From CAWHQZ01 sp963831645 (GTDB taxonomy: Bacteria; Pseudomonadota; Alphaproteobacteria; Rhizobiales; Aestuariivirgaceae), in the NCBI GenBank assembly GCA_963831645.1, contig CAWHQZ010000009.1, forward strand, positions 124,001-188,000: a stretch of DNA of 64,000 nucleotides, in the 5' to 3' direction. Below are positions 45,817 to 54,413 of the stretch, one piece after another. Made by a program: the position numbers and the translations under genes. Numbering within the stretch: position 1 is the first letter of the stretch; each line of letters starts with the position of its first letter. Below the pieces are notes generated by a model. That model searched no databases. It saw only the letters and a list, made by a program, of their open reading frames with translations, and was not told where the DNA came from.

Positions 45817-46770
45817 ATGAGCGCGCGCGCCAAACCCCTACTGCATGGCCAGCATCTATTGGGGATTGAGGCGCTTTCCCCTCAGGAAATCGACGACCTG
45901 CTCAGGCTTTCCGACCACTACGTCGAGCTCTCCCGCCACGCCCCCAGAAAGCATGCCACGTTGAGCGGCCGCATCCAGGTCAATCTGTTCTTCGAACCTT
46001 CGACACGCACGCAAAGCTCCTTCGAGATTGGCGGCAAGCGCCTCGGCGCCGACGTCATCAACATGGCAACCTCGACCTCCGCCCTGTCCAAGGGAGAAAC
46101 TGTCCTCGACACGGCCATGACGATTAACGCCATGCGTCCGGATTTTCTTGTCGTGCGCCACCCCTCGTCCGGAGCCGTCGAGCTGCTCGCCCAAAAGGTG
46201 TCGTGCTGTGTGATCAACGCCGGCGACGGACAACACGAGCACCCCACGCAAGCCCTCCTCGACGCGCTGACGATCCGGCGCCGCCGTGGCGGTCTCGAGG
46301 GTCTGGTCGTGGCGATCTGCGGCGACATTCTGCATTCCCGCGTCGCCCGTTCAAACGTCCTGCTGTTGCAGAAGGTTGGCGCACAGGTTCGGCTGATTGC
46401 ACCGTCCACGCTCCTCCCCTCGGCGGTTGACCGGCTTGGGTGCCAGACCTTCCACAGCCTTCGCCAGGGACTTCAGGACGCCGATGTCGTCATGATGCTG
46501 CGCCTGCAGGTCGAGCGCATGAGCGGCGCGTTCGTGCCATCGGCCCGGGAATACTACCGGTTCTTCGGCCTCGATGAGGAAAAGCTCAAGCTCGCCAAGC
46601 CGGGCGCCCTCGTCATGCATCCAGGACCAATGAACCGGGGCATCGAGATCAACTCGGCTGTTGCCGACGGCGTCCAGTCGGTCATCAGGGAGCAGGTGGA
46701 AATGGGAGTGGCGGTGCGCATGGCGGTGCTTGATGCGTTAGCGCGCAATCTGCCGGCGCATCGCGGTTGA
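45817..46770 (+). CDS. pyrB: Aspartate carbamoyltransferase catalytic chain
   Basis: 317 residues: carbamoyl phosphate + aspartate to carbamoyl aspartate in pyrimidine synthesis. FFEPSTRTQSSFEIGGKRLGAD (phosphate loop), HPSSGA, GDGQHEHPTQALLD and MHPGPMNRGIEI are all complete. ATG at 45817 (MSARAKPLLHGQHLLG) is chosen over upstream ATG 45745. Its stop overlaps the start of pyrC (TGATG). Confidence 0.95.
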   Translation: MSARAKPLLHGQHLLGIEALSPQEIDDLLRLSDHYVELSRHAPRKHATLSGRIQVNLFFEPSTRTQSSFEIGGKRLGADVINMATSTSALSKGETVLDTAMTINAMRPDFLVVRHPSSGAVELLAQKVSCCVINAGDGQHEHPTQALLDALTIRRRRGGLEGLVVAICGDILHSRVARSNVLLLQKVGAQVRLIAPSTLLPSAVDRLGCQTFHSLRQGLQDADVVMMLRLQVERMSGAFVPSAREYYRFFGLDEEKLKLAKPGALVMHPGPMNRGIEINSAVADGVQSVIREQVEMGVAVRMAVLDALARNLPAHRG

Positions 46771-48116
46771 TGCAGGCAAATCTTCGCATTCGTGGCATGC
46801 CGGGTCGCAAAGCCTTTCTGCACGCGCGCCTCGTCGATGGCGCAACCGGCCGCGACGAAAGCGGTGGGCTTCTGGTCGATGATGGCCGCATCGTCGCCAT
46901 CGGCGCAGGAGTGACCGCAGCCAGCGCGGGATCGTCTACCGAGGTCGTGGATTGCCGCGGACTGGCATTGATGCCGGGCCTTATTGATATGCGCGTGTTT
47001 ACGGGCGAGCCCGGCAACGAGCATCGCGAAACGTTGGCTTCGGCATCCGAAGCCGCGGCAGCCGGCGGCGTTTCGACGATGATCGTCATGCCCAACACAC
47101 TTCCCGTCATCGACGATGCGGCAATCGTCGATTTCATCCTCAGGCGCGCCCGCGACATCGCCATCGTGCGCATTGCCCCCATGGCGGCGATCACCAAAGG
47201 TCTCGGGGGGGACCAAATGACCGAATTCGGCCTGCTCAAGGAAGCGGGTGCGGTGGCCGTGACCGACGGCAATCGCGCCGTCGCAAATGCACGCACCTTC
47301 CGCAGGGCTCTCTCCTATGCCAATGACTTCGACCTGCCGGTCGTTCAGCATGTGGAAGAACCCACGCTGGCGAGCGGCGTGATGAACGCTGGCGAGATCG
47401 CCACGCGGCTGGGCCTGCCCGGCACTCCTGTCGCCGCCGAAGTCATTCTGCTCGAGCGCGATATAAGGCTCGTCGAGCTGACCGGTGCGCGCTACCACGC
47501 CGCCCAGATTTCCTGCCGCCAATCGCTGGAAGTCATGCGCCGCGCCAAGGACAGCGGCCTGCCCGTAACCTGCGGTGTTTCCATAAACCACCTCGTGCTC
47601 AACGAGAACGACATCGGCGCCTATCGGACCTTCTTCAAGCTGTCGCCACCCCTGCGCGGCGAGGAAGACCGTGTGGCCATGGTGGAAGGCGTCAGCGACG
47701 GATCGATCGATGTCATCGTCTCCAGCCACGATCCTCAGAACCCCGACACCAAAAGGCTGCCGTTCGCTGAGGCGGAGTTTGGTGCTATCGGCCTGGAAAC
47801 CATGTTCGCTGCAGCACTTCGCCTCTATCACAATGGGAGCTTGCCCTTGCCCCGGCTGGTCGACGCCATGAGCGCGGCTCCTGCACGCATTCTTGGGCTT
47901 GAACCCGGCAGACTGGCGCCGGGGGCGCCGGCCGACATCATCCTTGCTGACCTGAACAGGAACTGGAGGGTTGAGGCTGGAGGGCTCAGGTCGCGCTCCA
48001 AGAATTCGCCCTTCGAGCATGTGACCCTTGAAGGACAGGTCGTCGAAACCGTCGTCGCCGGTCGCACCGTCTACGCCAGCAGTTCCATGTCTGCGACCAA
48101 GCATGCCGAACTCGCC
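46770..48116 (+). CDS. pyrC: Dihydroorotase-like protein (PyrC/PyrX), in frame with plsY
   Basis: About 449 residues before the plsY ATG. The dihydroorotase fold is clear: LMPGLIDMRVFTGEPGNEHRETLASASEAAAAGGVSTMIVMPNT, MAAITKGLGGDQMTEFGLLKEAGAVAVTDG, YHAAQISCRQSLEVMR and VIVSSHDPQN. The metal HxH normally after GLID is MRVF here, so this is the metal-site-poor type that can act as a non-catalytic partner of PyrB. No stop separates it from plsY: the frame passes GRTVYASSSMSATKHAELA straight into MSHQTIVYAIL. Confidence 0.88.
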
Positions 48117-48713
48117 ATGAGTCATCAGACCATCGTTTACGCCATCCTTCTGGGTTATGTCTGCGGGAGCATTCCATTCGGGCTCCTGCTATCGCGACTG
48201 GCCGGCCTGGGCGACATCCGCGCCATCGGCTCGGGCAACATCGGGGCCACCAATGTTCTGCGCACGGGCTCGAAAGGGATTGCCGCCTTGACTTTGCTTC
48301 TCGACGCAGCGAAAGGGCTTGTACCTGTGTTGTTTTCAGGTGGGCAGTGGGGCCCTCATGCTGCGGTAGCTGCCGGACTTGCGGCCTTCGGCGGTCATCT
48401 CTTCCCGGTTTGGTTGAAGTTTCGCGGCGGCAAGGGAGTGGCGACCTATATCGGTGTGCTGTTCGGCCTATGGTGGCCACTGGGGCTTGCCTTCGTTGCC
48501 GTTTGGCTGGTCGTGGCGCTTGCCTCGCGCATCTCATCGCTCTCAGCCCTTTCGGCGAGCGCAATCGTGGCCCTGCTGGGCCCGCAAGCAGATGGCCTCA
48601 CCGGCCTTGCTTGTCTGGTCTTGAGCGCGGCGATATTCATCACCCACCGCACCAATCTCGTTCGCCTGATCCGCAACGAGGAGCCCACGATAACGTTTGC
48701 GAGCAGGGACTGA
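48117..48713 (+). CDS. plsY: Glycerol-3-phosphate acyltransferase PlsY
   Basis: 198 residues if starting at ATG 48117. Inner-membrane enzyme that acylates glycerol-3-phosphate with acyl-phosphate. Motifs GSGNIGATNVLR, FRGGKGVATYIG and THRTNLVRLI are intact, with about five membrane segments. It is in frame with the upstream pyrC-like gene, so either a true fusion protein or internal initiation; the normal length of the PlsY part favours separate translation or a lost stop. Confidence 0.93.
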   Translation: MSHQTIVYAILLGYVCGSIPFGLLLSRLAGLGDIRAIGSGNIGATNVLRTGSKGIAALTLLLDAAKGLVPVLFSGGQWGPHAAVAAGLAAFGGHLFPVWLKFRGGKGVATYIGVLFGLWWPLGLAFVAVWLVVALASRISSLSALSASAIVALLGPQADGLTGLACLVLSAAIFITHRTNLVRLIRNEEPTITFASRD

Positions 48714-48720
48714 AAACGTC

Positions 48721-49842
48721 ATGGCCCATTCGGTGCTCAATCCGGACGAGCGCCGCGCCTGGTTGCGCCTGGTGCTGAGCGAAAACGTCGGTGCGATCAC
48801 CTTTCACCAGCTACTCCGACGATACGGAACGGCCAAGGAGGCGCTGCTCGCCTTGCCCGAGCTTGCCACCCGGGGCGGACTGAAGCGGCCCATCCGCATT
48901 TGCTCACAAGCGGTAGCCGACGAGCACATCGCGCGTGTTGAAAGCCTTGGCGCACACCTTGTCGGCGTGGGTGAGTGGAACTACCCGGTGTTGCTGCGCC
49001 ACATTGACAGCGCGCCACCGCTCCTGTGCATGAAGGGTGACTTTGCAGTCTTGCAGCAGCCCATCGTGGCAATCGTAGGATCGCGCAACGCTTCTGCGCT
49101 TGGGCGCAAGTTTGCCCGTCAGCTTGCTGCGGAACTGGGCGCAGCCGGGTTCTCGGTTGCCTCCGGACTCGCGCGCGGCATCGATACCGCTGCCCACGAG
49201 GCCGCCCTTCCGACCGGCACGGTTGCGGTACCTGCCGGCGGCATTGATGTCGTATATCCACCGGAAAACGCTGAGCTGCACGTCACACTCGCCGCACGCG
49301 GCATCCTCCTGACCGAGTGCATGCCGGGCACCGTTCCCACGGAGAAGCACTTTCCGCGCCGCAACCGGCTGATATCCGGAGTCAGCTACGCGGTCGTCGT
49401 TGTCGAGGCAGCCCAGCGGTCCGGTTCTCTCATCACCGCGCGCTTCGCTCTGGAACAAGGCCGAGAAGTGTTTGCAGTGCCCGGCTCGCCGCTCGATCCA
49501 CGCGCCGAAGGCGCCAACCGGCTCCTGCGCGAGGGCGCCGGGCTTGTCAGAAGTGCTGCCGACGTCATCGAGGTCTTGATGCCGATCGTGCGTGGACAAT
49601 CGCCCGCGCCCAATGGGGAGCTTTGCGAAGATGCGCCGCAGTCGCCCGAAGACACCCGGCCACAGGACAGCGAAGATCTTCGCGGCCAGCTTCTTTCGCT
49701 GCTCGGTCCCGCTCCGGTCAGCATCGATGATCTCATTCGGGAGACCCGTTCCCGGCCAGGTCCCGTCCTGTCCGTGTTGCTCGAGCTCGAGCTCGCGGGC
49801 CGGTTGACCCGCCATCCCGGTGGAGCTGTGTCGGCGGTGTAA
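48721..49842 (+). CDS. dprA: DNA-processing protein DprA
   Basis: 373 residues. Rossmann core VAIVGSRNASALGRKFARQLAAELGAAGFSVASGLARGIDTAAHEAAL, then FPRRNRLISGVSYAVVVVEAAQRSGSLITARFALEQGREVFAVPG, and a C-terminal winged-helix domain (LLGPAPVSIDDLIRETRSRPGPVLSVLLELELAGRL). Loads RecA onto incoming single-stranded DNA. ATG at 48721 lies 7 bases after the plsY stop. Confidence 0.95.
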   Translation: MAHSVLNPDERRAWLRLVLSENVGAITFHQLLRRYGTAKEALLALPELATRGGLKRPIRICSQAVADEHIARVESLGAHLVGVGEWNYPVLLRHIDSAPPLLCMKGDFAVLQQPIVAIVGSRNASALGRKFARQLAAELGAAGFSVASGLARGIDTAAHEAALPTGTVAVPAGGIDVVYPPENAELHVTLAARGILLTECMPGTVPTEKHFPRRNRLISGVSYAVVVVEAAQRSGSLITARFALEQGREVFAVPGSPLDPRAEGANRLLREGAGLVRSAADVIEVLMPIVRGQSPAPNGELCEDAPQSPEDTRPQDSEDLRGQLLSLLGPAPVSIDDLIRETRSRPGPVLSVLLELELAGRLTRHPGGAVSAV

Positions 49843-49872
49843 CTTGCGCCCGGTCAGGCGAGCAAGCTCCGA

Positions 49873-50604
49873 TTATTCGGCCGCAGCCAGGGGCGTCATG
49901 CTGCGAACGCCCCCGAAGCGCCGCTCTCGGCGATGGAAGTCGTTGATGGCCGCGGCGAGATCGTCACCGTCGAAGTCAGGCCACAGGGTATCAACGAAGC
50001 AGAGTTCGGCGTAAGCCGACTCCCATAACAGAAAGTCGGACAGCCTCTTCTCGCCTCCCGACCGGATGAGAAGGTCGACGTCAGCGGAGCTCTTGCGGCC
50101 CGGCCAGGCGAGAACGCGGCCAAAACCCGCGCGGGAGGGAGCTTGATCGGACGGCCAGCATGCTGCGGCGTTGGCGATAGCGTCGCGCGACGAGTAGTCG
50201 ATGGCAATCTGCAGACTGAGACGCCTTCCTCCGGCGGAGGCCAGTTCGGCGTCGGCGATCTCGTTGCTTAATTTGCCCGGCAGCCTGTCGCGGCGGCCGA
50301 TGACCGTAAGGCGCACTTCGCTTTCGATAAGTTGCTGCAACTCCGCCCTCAAGTACTGCCGCAACAGCGACATGATCGACTTCACTTCCTCCTCAGGACG
50401 TCGCCAATTGTCCGACGAAAACGCAAATAGCGTCAGCTGAGCGACGCCGAGATCGGGAGCGGCTTCCACGACCCTCCGAACCGCACGGATCCCCGCATGA
50501 TGCCCGGCGGACCGCGGCAAACCGCGGCGCGTAGCCCAGCGTCCATTTCCATCCATGATGATGGCCACGTGCAGACCTTCGCATCCGCGCCGGCCACTTC
50601 GCAT
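49873..50604 (-). CDS. uppS: Isoprenyl (undecaprenyl) diphosphate synthase-like
   Basis: 243-residue cis-prenyltransferase. LHVAIIMDGNGRWATRRGLPRSAGHHAGI contains the catalytic Asp and substrate-binding Arg/His; FSSDNWRRPEEEV and LLIRSGGEKRLSDFLLWESAYAELCF match the family. The main uppS usually sits with frr/cdsA; here it ends a three-gene minus-strand run (membrane protein, regulator, uppS) inserted between dprA and topA, so it may be a second copy making another polyprenol. Confidence 0.88.
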   Translation of the reverse strand: MRSGRRGCEGLHVAIIMDGNGRWATRRGLPRSAGHHAGIRAVRRVVEAAPDLGVAQLTLFAFSSDNWRRPEEEVKSIMSLLRQYLRAELQQLIESEVRLTVIGRRDRLPGKLSNEIADAELASAGGRRLSLQIAIDYSSRDAIANAAACWPSDQAPSRAGFGRVLAWPGRKSSADVDLLIRSGGEKRLSDFLLWESAYAELCFVDTLWPDFDGDDLAAAINDFHRRERRFGGVRSMTPLAAAE

Positions 50605-50630
50605 TGTAGAGTCCCCTTGCAAAGATGCCC

Positions 50631-51020
50631 TCAAACCGTTTTCAGCCGGTGAAAACCCGGCGATGCCGCGTCCGCTTCTGCTGCGCTTGCTGCATCGCGC
50701 ACCACCTGTTCCAGCACTTTCAAGTACTCGAGATACCGTCGGCGTCCTTTTTCTGTGATCCGGCACATGGTTTGTGGACGGTTGTGATCGTAACCCTTCT
50801 CGATCTCGACGAGACCGGCCTCCTCGAGCACCTGAAGGTGTCGGCTCAGATTGCCGTCCGTGAGCTCGCACAATTGCTTGAGGTCGCCAAAGACCACCCC
50901 CGTCGAGTGGGCGACAAGCGATGTCAGCACGCTCAAACGTGCCTTCTCGTGAATCACGCGATCCAGCCCGTCATAAGCAAATCGCCCTCGCTGAGAAAGC
51001 TCCGGCCTAACCTTCGACAT
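50631..51020 (-). CDS. Winged-helix transcriptional regulator
   Basis: 129 residues. One winged HTH: LDRVIHEKARLSVLTSLVAHSTGVVFGDLKQLCELTDGNLSRHLQVLEEAGLVEIEKGY, followed by RPQTMCRITEKGRRRYLEYLKVLEQVV, as in ArsR/MarR-like single-domain regulators with a wing and dimerisation helix. Coupled to the upstream membrane-protein gene (14-base overlap) and 26 bases from uppS, suggesting one small operon. Confidence 0.85.
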   Translation of the reverse strand: MSKVRPELSQRGRFAYDGLDRVIHEKARLSVLTSLVAHSTGVVFGDLKQLCELTDGNLSRHLQVLEEAGLVEIEKGYDHNRPQTMCRITEKGRRRYLEYLKVLEQVVRDAASAAEADAASPGFHRLKTV

Positions 51021-51624
51021 CGCTGATCCCGAGGTTCCAAAGAAGAATGGCAGCCATGAGCAGCTGCCCTACGCCGAATGGCGCCGCCATGGCCCAGGGA
51101 GAAAACGCATATTCGCCGTTGGCGAGGGCGAGAACTGCCAAACCGGCGAAGAGATACCACACACCCACTGCATACATCGGGCGCGGCAGCGAGCGGCATG
51201 AAGCGAGAAAGCCGAGGCCGAATATGATCTGCCAAAGGCCAGGCAACATCCACAGGCTCGCGGGCGCAAATCGGGAAAGAACGAGGGTGAGCAGCGCGCC
51301 CGCCACGCCCGCCGGAATGAACTGTTCGGTTGCGGCGTGGATCATCTCGTCCGCCATTCCCGAGTGGATACGACGCGAGCGGGCGCCCATCTCGATGCCG
51401 ATAAGAATGGCTGAGATAGCGGCCGTTACGACCCACAAGGCGATGTAGCTGAAGGCGTCGGATACAGGATCAGGCAGCCACAGTGCTTGAATTCCGGCAG
51501 CGGCGACCGCCAGGCAGCCTGTTGTGGCTACAGTTATAGGTCCATAGCCGCGAAACGTGGCCCCCCGCGCCATTTGATTTCGAATGGCCGATATGTCGGC
51601 CAGCGCCTTGTTCAGATCTTTCAT
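51007..51624 (-). CDS. Four- to six-helix inner-membrane protein of unknown function
   Basis: 205 residues from ATG 51624 (MKDLNKALADISAIRNQMARGATF). About six hydrophobic stretches, e.g. ITVATTGCLAVAAAGIQALWL, YIALWVVTAAISAILIGIEM, and VWYLFAGLAVLALANG. No catalytic motif recognised. The arrangement with a winged-helix regulator recalls small regulator/membrane-protein modules. Family not identified by me. Confidence 0.75.
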   Translation of the reverse strand: MKDLNKALADISAIRNQMARGATFRGYGPITVATTGCLAVAAAGIQALWLPDPVSDAFSYIALWVVTAAISAILIGIEMGARSRRIHSGMADEMIHAATEQFIPAGVAGALLTLVLSRFAPASLWMLPGLWQIIFGLGFLASCRSLPRPMYAVGVWYLFAGLAVLALANGEYAFSPWAMAAPFGVGQLLMAAILLWNLGISDVEG

Positions 51625-51824
51625 GCGGACCAGTGTCAACTTTGCATTGCAAAGTGCATTCCGTGGCAAATTAGTCAAGTCTTCCGAAATCCAACGCAGG
51701 TTTCAACGCTCAGTGATGATTTACTTCATCCCGACGCTCAGCCTTGCGGTGGCGGGCGAGTGACTATATGAGCGCTGGCCCCTGCTCCCGAAAAAGCATA
51801 ACAAATACAAGCTCAAGTTGAAAA

Positions 51825-54413
51825 ATGAACGTTGTGGTAGTAGAATTGCCTGCCAAGGCGAAAACGATCAACCGCTATCTGGGCAAGGACTACAAGGTTC
51901 TGGCGTCCTATGGCCATGTTCGTGACCTGCCAGCCAAGGAGGGCTCGGTCGAGCCCGACCGCGACTTCGCAATGTCCTGGCTCGTCGATGGAAAAGCCAC
52001 AAAGCACCTCGGCGAAATTGCCGCGGCACTCAAAGGCGCCAGCAAGCTCATTCTTGCCACCGACCCGGATCGCGAGGGCGAGGCGATCTCCTGGCACGTC
52101 CTGGAGATTCTGAAGAAGAAAGGACTGCTGAAGGACAAGTTCGTCGAGCGGGTCGTCTTCAACGCTATTACCTCCAAGTCTGTGCTGGAGGCGATGCGCA
52201 ATCCGCGCCAGCTGGACCCTGCTCTCATCGACGCTTATCTCGCCCGTCGTGCGCTCGATTATTTGGTGGGATTCACGCTCTCGCCGGTCTTGTGGCGCAA
52301 GCTCCCCGGGGCACGCTCGGCCGGTCGGGTGCAGTCGGTAGCTCTCCGCCTCATCTGCGATCGCGAACTCGAGATTGAGGCCTTTCGCGCCCAGGAGTAC
52401 TGGTCGATCGAGGCTACGTTCCGCACTGTCTCCGGCGAGACCTTCACAGCCCGTCTTGTCTCCATTGACGGTGACAAGCTCGGCCGGCTCGATATCGGCT
52501 CGGAAGAGCCGGCCCGCGCCATGGAACAGGCACTTTCGGGCAGCCGCTTCACCGTCGCCACGGTGGAAAGCAGCCCTGCAAAGCGGCACCCCTACCCGCC
52601 GTTTCGTACCGCAACGCTTCAGCAGGAAGCCTCCCGCAAGCTCGGCTTTTCTTCCAAGGAGACCATGCAGATCGCCCAGCGCCTCTATGAAGGGGTAAAT
52701 ATCGGGGGCGAAGCCGTTGGCCTCATCACCTACATGCGCACCGATGGCGTCCAGATGGTTGGGGAAGCCATCGCTGCGACCCGCGCCGCCATCGTGAAGA
52801 ACTTCGGCGAGGGTTATCTGCCCGATGTTCCCCGTGCATACAGCTCGAAGGCGAAAAACGCCCAGGAAGCGCACGAGGCCATCCGTCCGACCGACGTTTT
52901 CCGCCACCCTGCGGCGGTCTCCAAACGCCTCGAGCGCAACCAGACTGCATTGTACGAGCTGATCTGGAAGCGGACCGTGGCCAGTCAAATGGAGAGCGCG
53001 GAGTTCGAGCGCACCACTGCGGAGATCGTCGCCGATGGCAGCGATGGACGGCGCTACACCTTTCGTGCCACCGGGTCGGTCGTCAAGTTTGACGGCTTCC
53101 TGAAGCTCTATCAGGAGGACCTCGATGATGGACCCGATGAGAACGGAAACCGGTTGCCCACTCTCGCAGCCGGTGATGCCGTGGCTGCCGAGAAAGTAAG
53201 AGCGGAGCAACATTTCACCGAACCGCCCCCGCGTTATTCCGAGGCTTCGCTGATCAAGAAAATGGAGGAGCTGGGCATCGGCCGGCCTTCGACCTACACT
53301 GCGACTTTGTCCGTGTTGCGTGAGCGCGGCTATGTCCGAGCAGAAAAGAAACGGCTCGTCCCCGAGGATAAGGGCCGCCTTGTCACAGCCTTCCTCGAGG
53401 CTTTTTTCGCCCGCTATGTCGAATATGGGTTTACAGCCGATCTCGAGGAGTTGCTGGATCGGATTTCCGCCGGCGAGGTGAACTGGAAAGATGTGCTTCG
53501 AGACTTCTGGCGCGATTTCGCAGCGTCGGTCGAGGGGACCAAGGACCTGCGCGTTTCAGCGGTTCTTGATGCACTCAACGACATTTTGGCGCCACACATT
53601 TTCCCCGTCAGGTCCGATGGCAGCGAGCCGCGCGCCTGCCCTTCTTGCAGCAACGGCAGGCTGTCACTGAAGCTCGGCAAGTTCGGGGCATTCATCGGCT
53701 GCGAAAACTACCCTGAATGCCGATACACGAGACAGATCTCGCAGGTCGACAACGAGGGCGAAAATGCCGTCCCGCCCGACGGCATCCTGCTCGGCCGGGA
53801 ACCCGAAACCGGGCAACCCGTCACGCGTCGCCTCGGACGCTTCGGCCCCTATGTGCAGCTCGGAGAGGCCATGGAGGGCGAAAAGCCCAAGCGGTCTGCG
53901 ATCCCTCGCGGCTGGCAGGCGGAAGCCGTCGATCTCGACCGAGCATTGCAGCTCTTGAGCCTGCCCCGCGAGGTAGGCGTGCACCCGGAATCTGGCCGCC
54001 CCATCACTGCAAGCTTTGGCAGGTTTGGTCCCTACATCGTTCACGATGGAACCTATGCCAATTTGCCTGCTCCTGATGAAGTGTTCACCATCGGCATCAA
54101 TCGCGCCGTCGATATGTTGGCGGAGAAAAATTCTCGAGCTCGACGCTCCCCATCGGCACTGAAGGACGTGGGCCTTCATCCAGAGGGTGGCAAAATACAG
54201 GTGCTCAGCGGACGATATGGCCCCTACGTGAGGTGGCAGAAGGTGAATGCGACGTTGCCCAACGGCAAGAATCCGGAGAGCATAACTTTGGAGGACGCCT
54301 TGGCGCTTCTTGCGGCCAAGAGCGCCAGAGCGACCAAGCGCAAACCGGCAGGAAAGAAAAAGAAGAAGAGAGCCGACCGGACAGTCGCCGAAACGGCCGC
54401 ACGCGACGCGTGA
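51825..54413 (+). CDS. topA: DNA topoisomerase I
   Basis: 862-residue type IA topoisomerase that relaxes negative supercoils. Toprim: VVVVELPAKAKTINRYLG and ATDPDREGEAISWH (metal-binding DxDxE). Catalytic Tyr in GLITYMRTDGV. One C4 zinc ribbon (CPSC, CENYPEC, about 605-632), then several Topo_C repeats (LGRFGPYVQL, FGRFGPYI, SGRYGPYV). A Lys-rich tail ends the protein. The Ser of the usual ESPAKAKT motif is Leu here (single codon TTG). Overlaps rnr by 4 bases. Confidence 0.96.
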   Translation: MNVVVVELPAKAKTINRYLGKDYKVLASYGHVRDLPAKEGSVEPDRDFAMSWLVDGKATKHLGEIAAALKGASKLILATDPDREGEAISWHVLEILKKKGLLKDKFVERVVFNAITSKSVLEAMRNPRQLDPALIDAYLARRALDYLVGFTLSPVLWRKLPGARSAGRVQSVALRLICDRELEIEAFRAQEYWSIEATFRTVSGETFTARLVSIDGDKLGRLDIGSEEPARAMEQALSGSRFTVATVESSPAKRHPYPPFRTATLQQEASRKLGFSSKETMQIAQRLYEGVNIGGEAVGLITYMRTDGVQMVGEAIAATRAAIVKNFGEGYLPDVPRAYSSKAKNAQEAHEAIRPTDVFRHPAAVSKRLERNQTALYELIWKRTVASQMESAEFERTTAEIVADGSDGRRYTFRATGSVVKFDGFLKLYQEDLDDGPDENGNRLPTLAAGDAVAAEKVRAEQHFTEPPPRYSEASLIKKMEELGIGRPSTYTATLSVLRERGYVRAEKKRLVPEDKGRLVTAFLEAFFARYVEYGFTADLEELLDRISAGEVNWKDVLRDFWRDFAASVEGTKDLRVSAVLDALNDILAPHIFPVRSDGSEPRACPSCSNGRLSLKLGKFGAFIGCENYPECRYTRQISQVDNEGENAVPPDGILLGREPETGQPVTRRLGRFGPYVQLGEAMEGEKPKRSAIPRGWQAEAVDLDRALQLLSLPREVGVHPESGRPITASFGRFGPYIVHDGTYANLPAPDEVFTIGINRAVDMLAEKNSRARRSPSALKDVGLHPEGGKIQVLSGRYGPYVRWQKVNATLPNGKNPESITLEDALALLAAKSARATKRKPAGKKKKKRADRTVAETAARDA

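Noticed and set aside
46554..48125. Long open frame of 523 codons on the minus strand
   Set aside because: Antisense to pyrB/pyrC, which have full family matches; the frame is a codon-bias shadow of high-GC DNA.
51813..53213. Minus-strand frame of 466 codons
   Set aside because: Antisense to topA with no recognisable domain.
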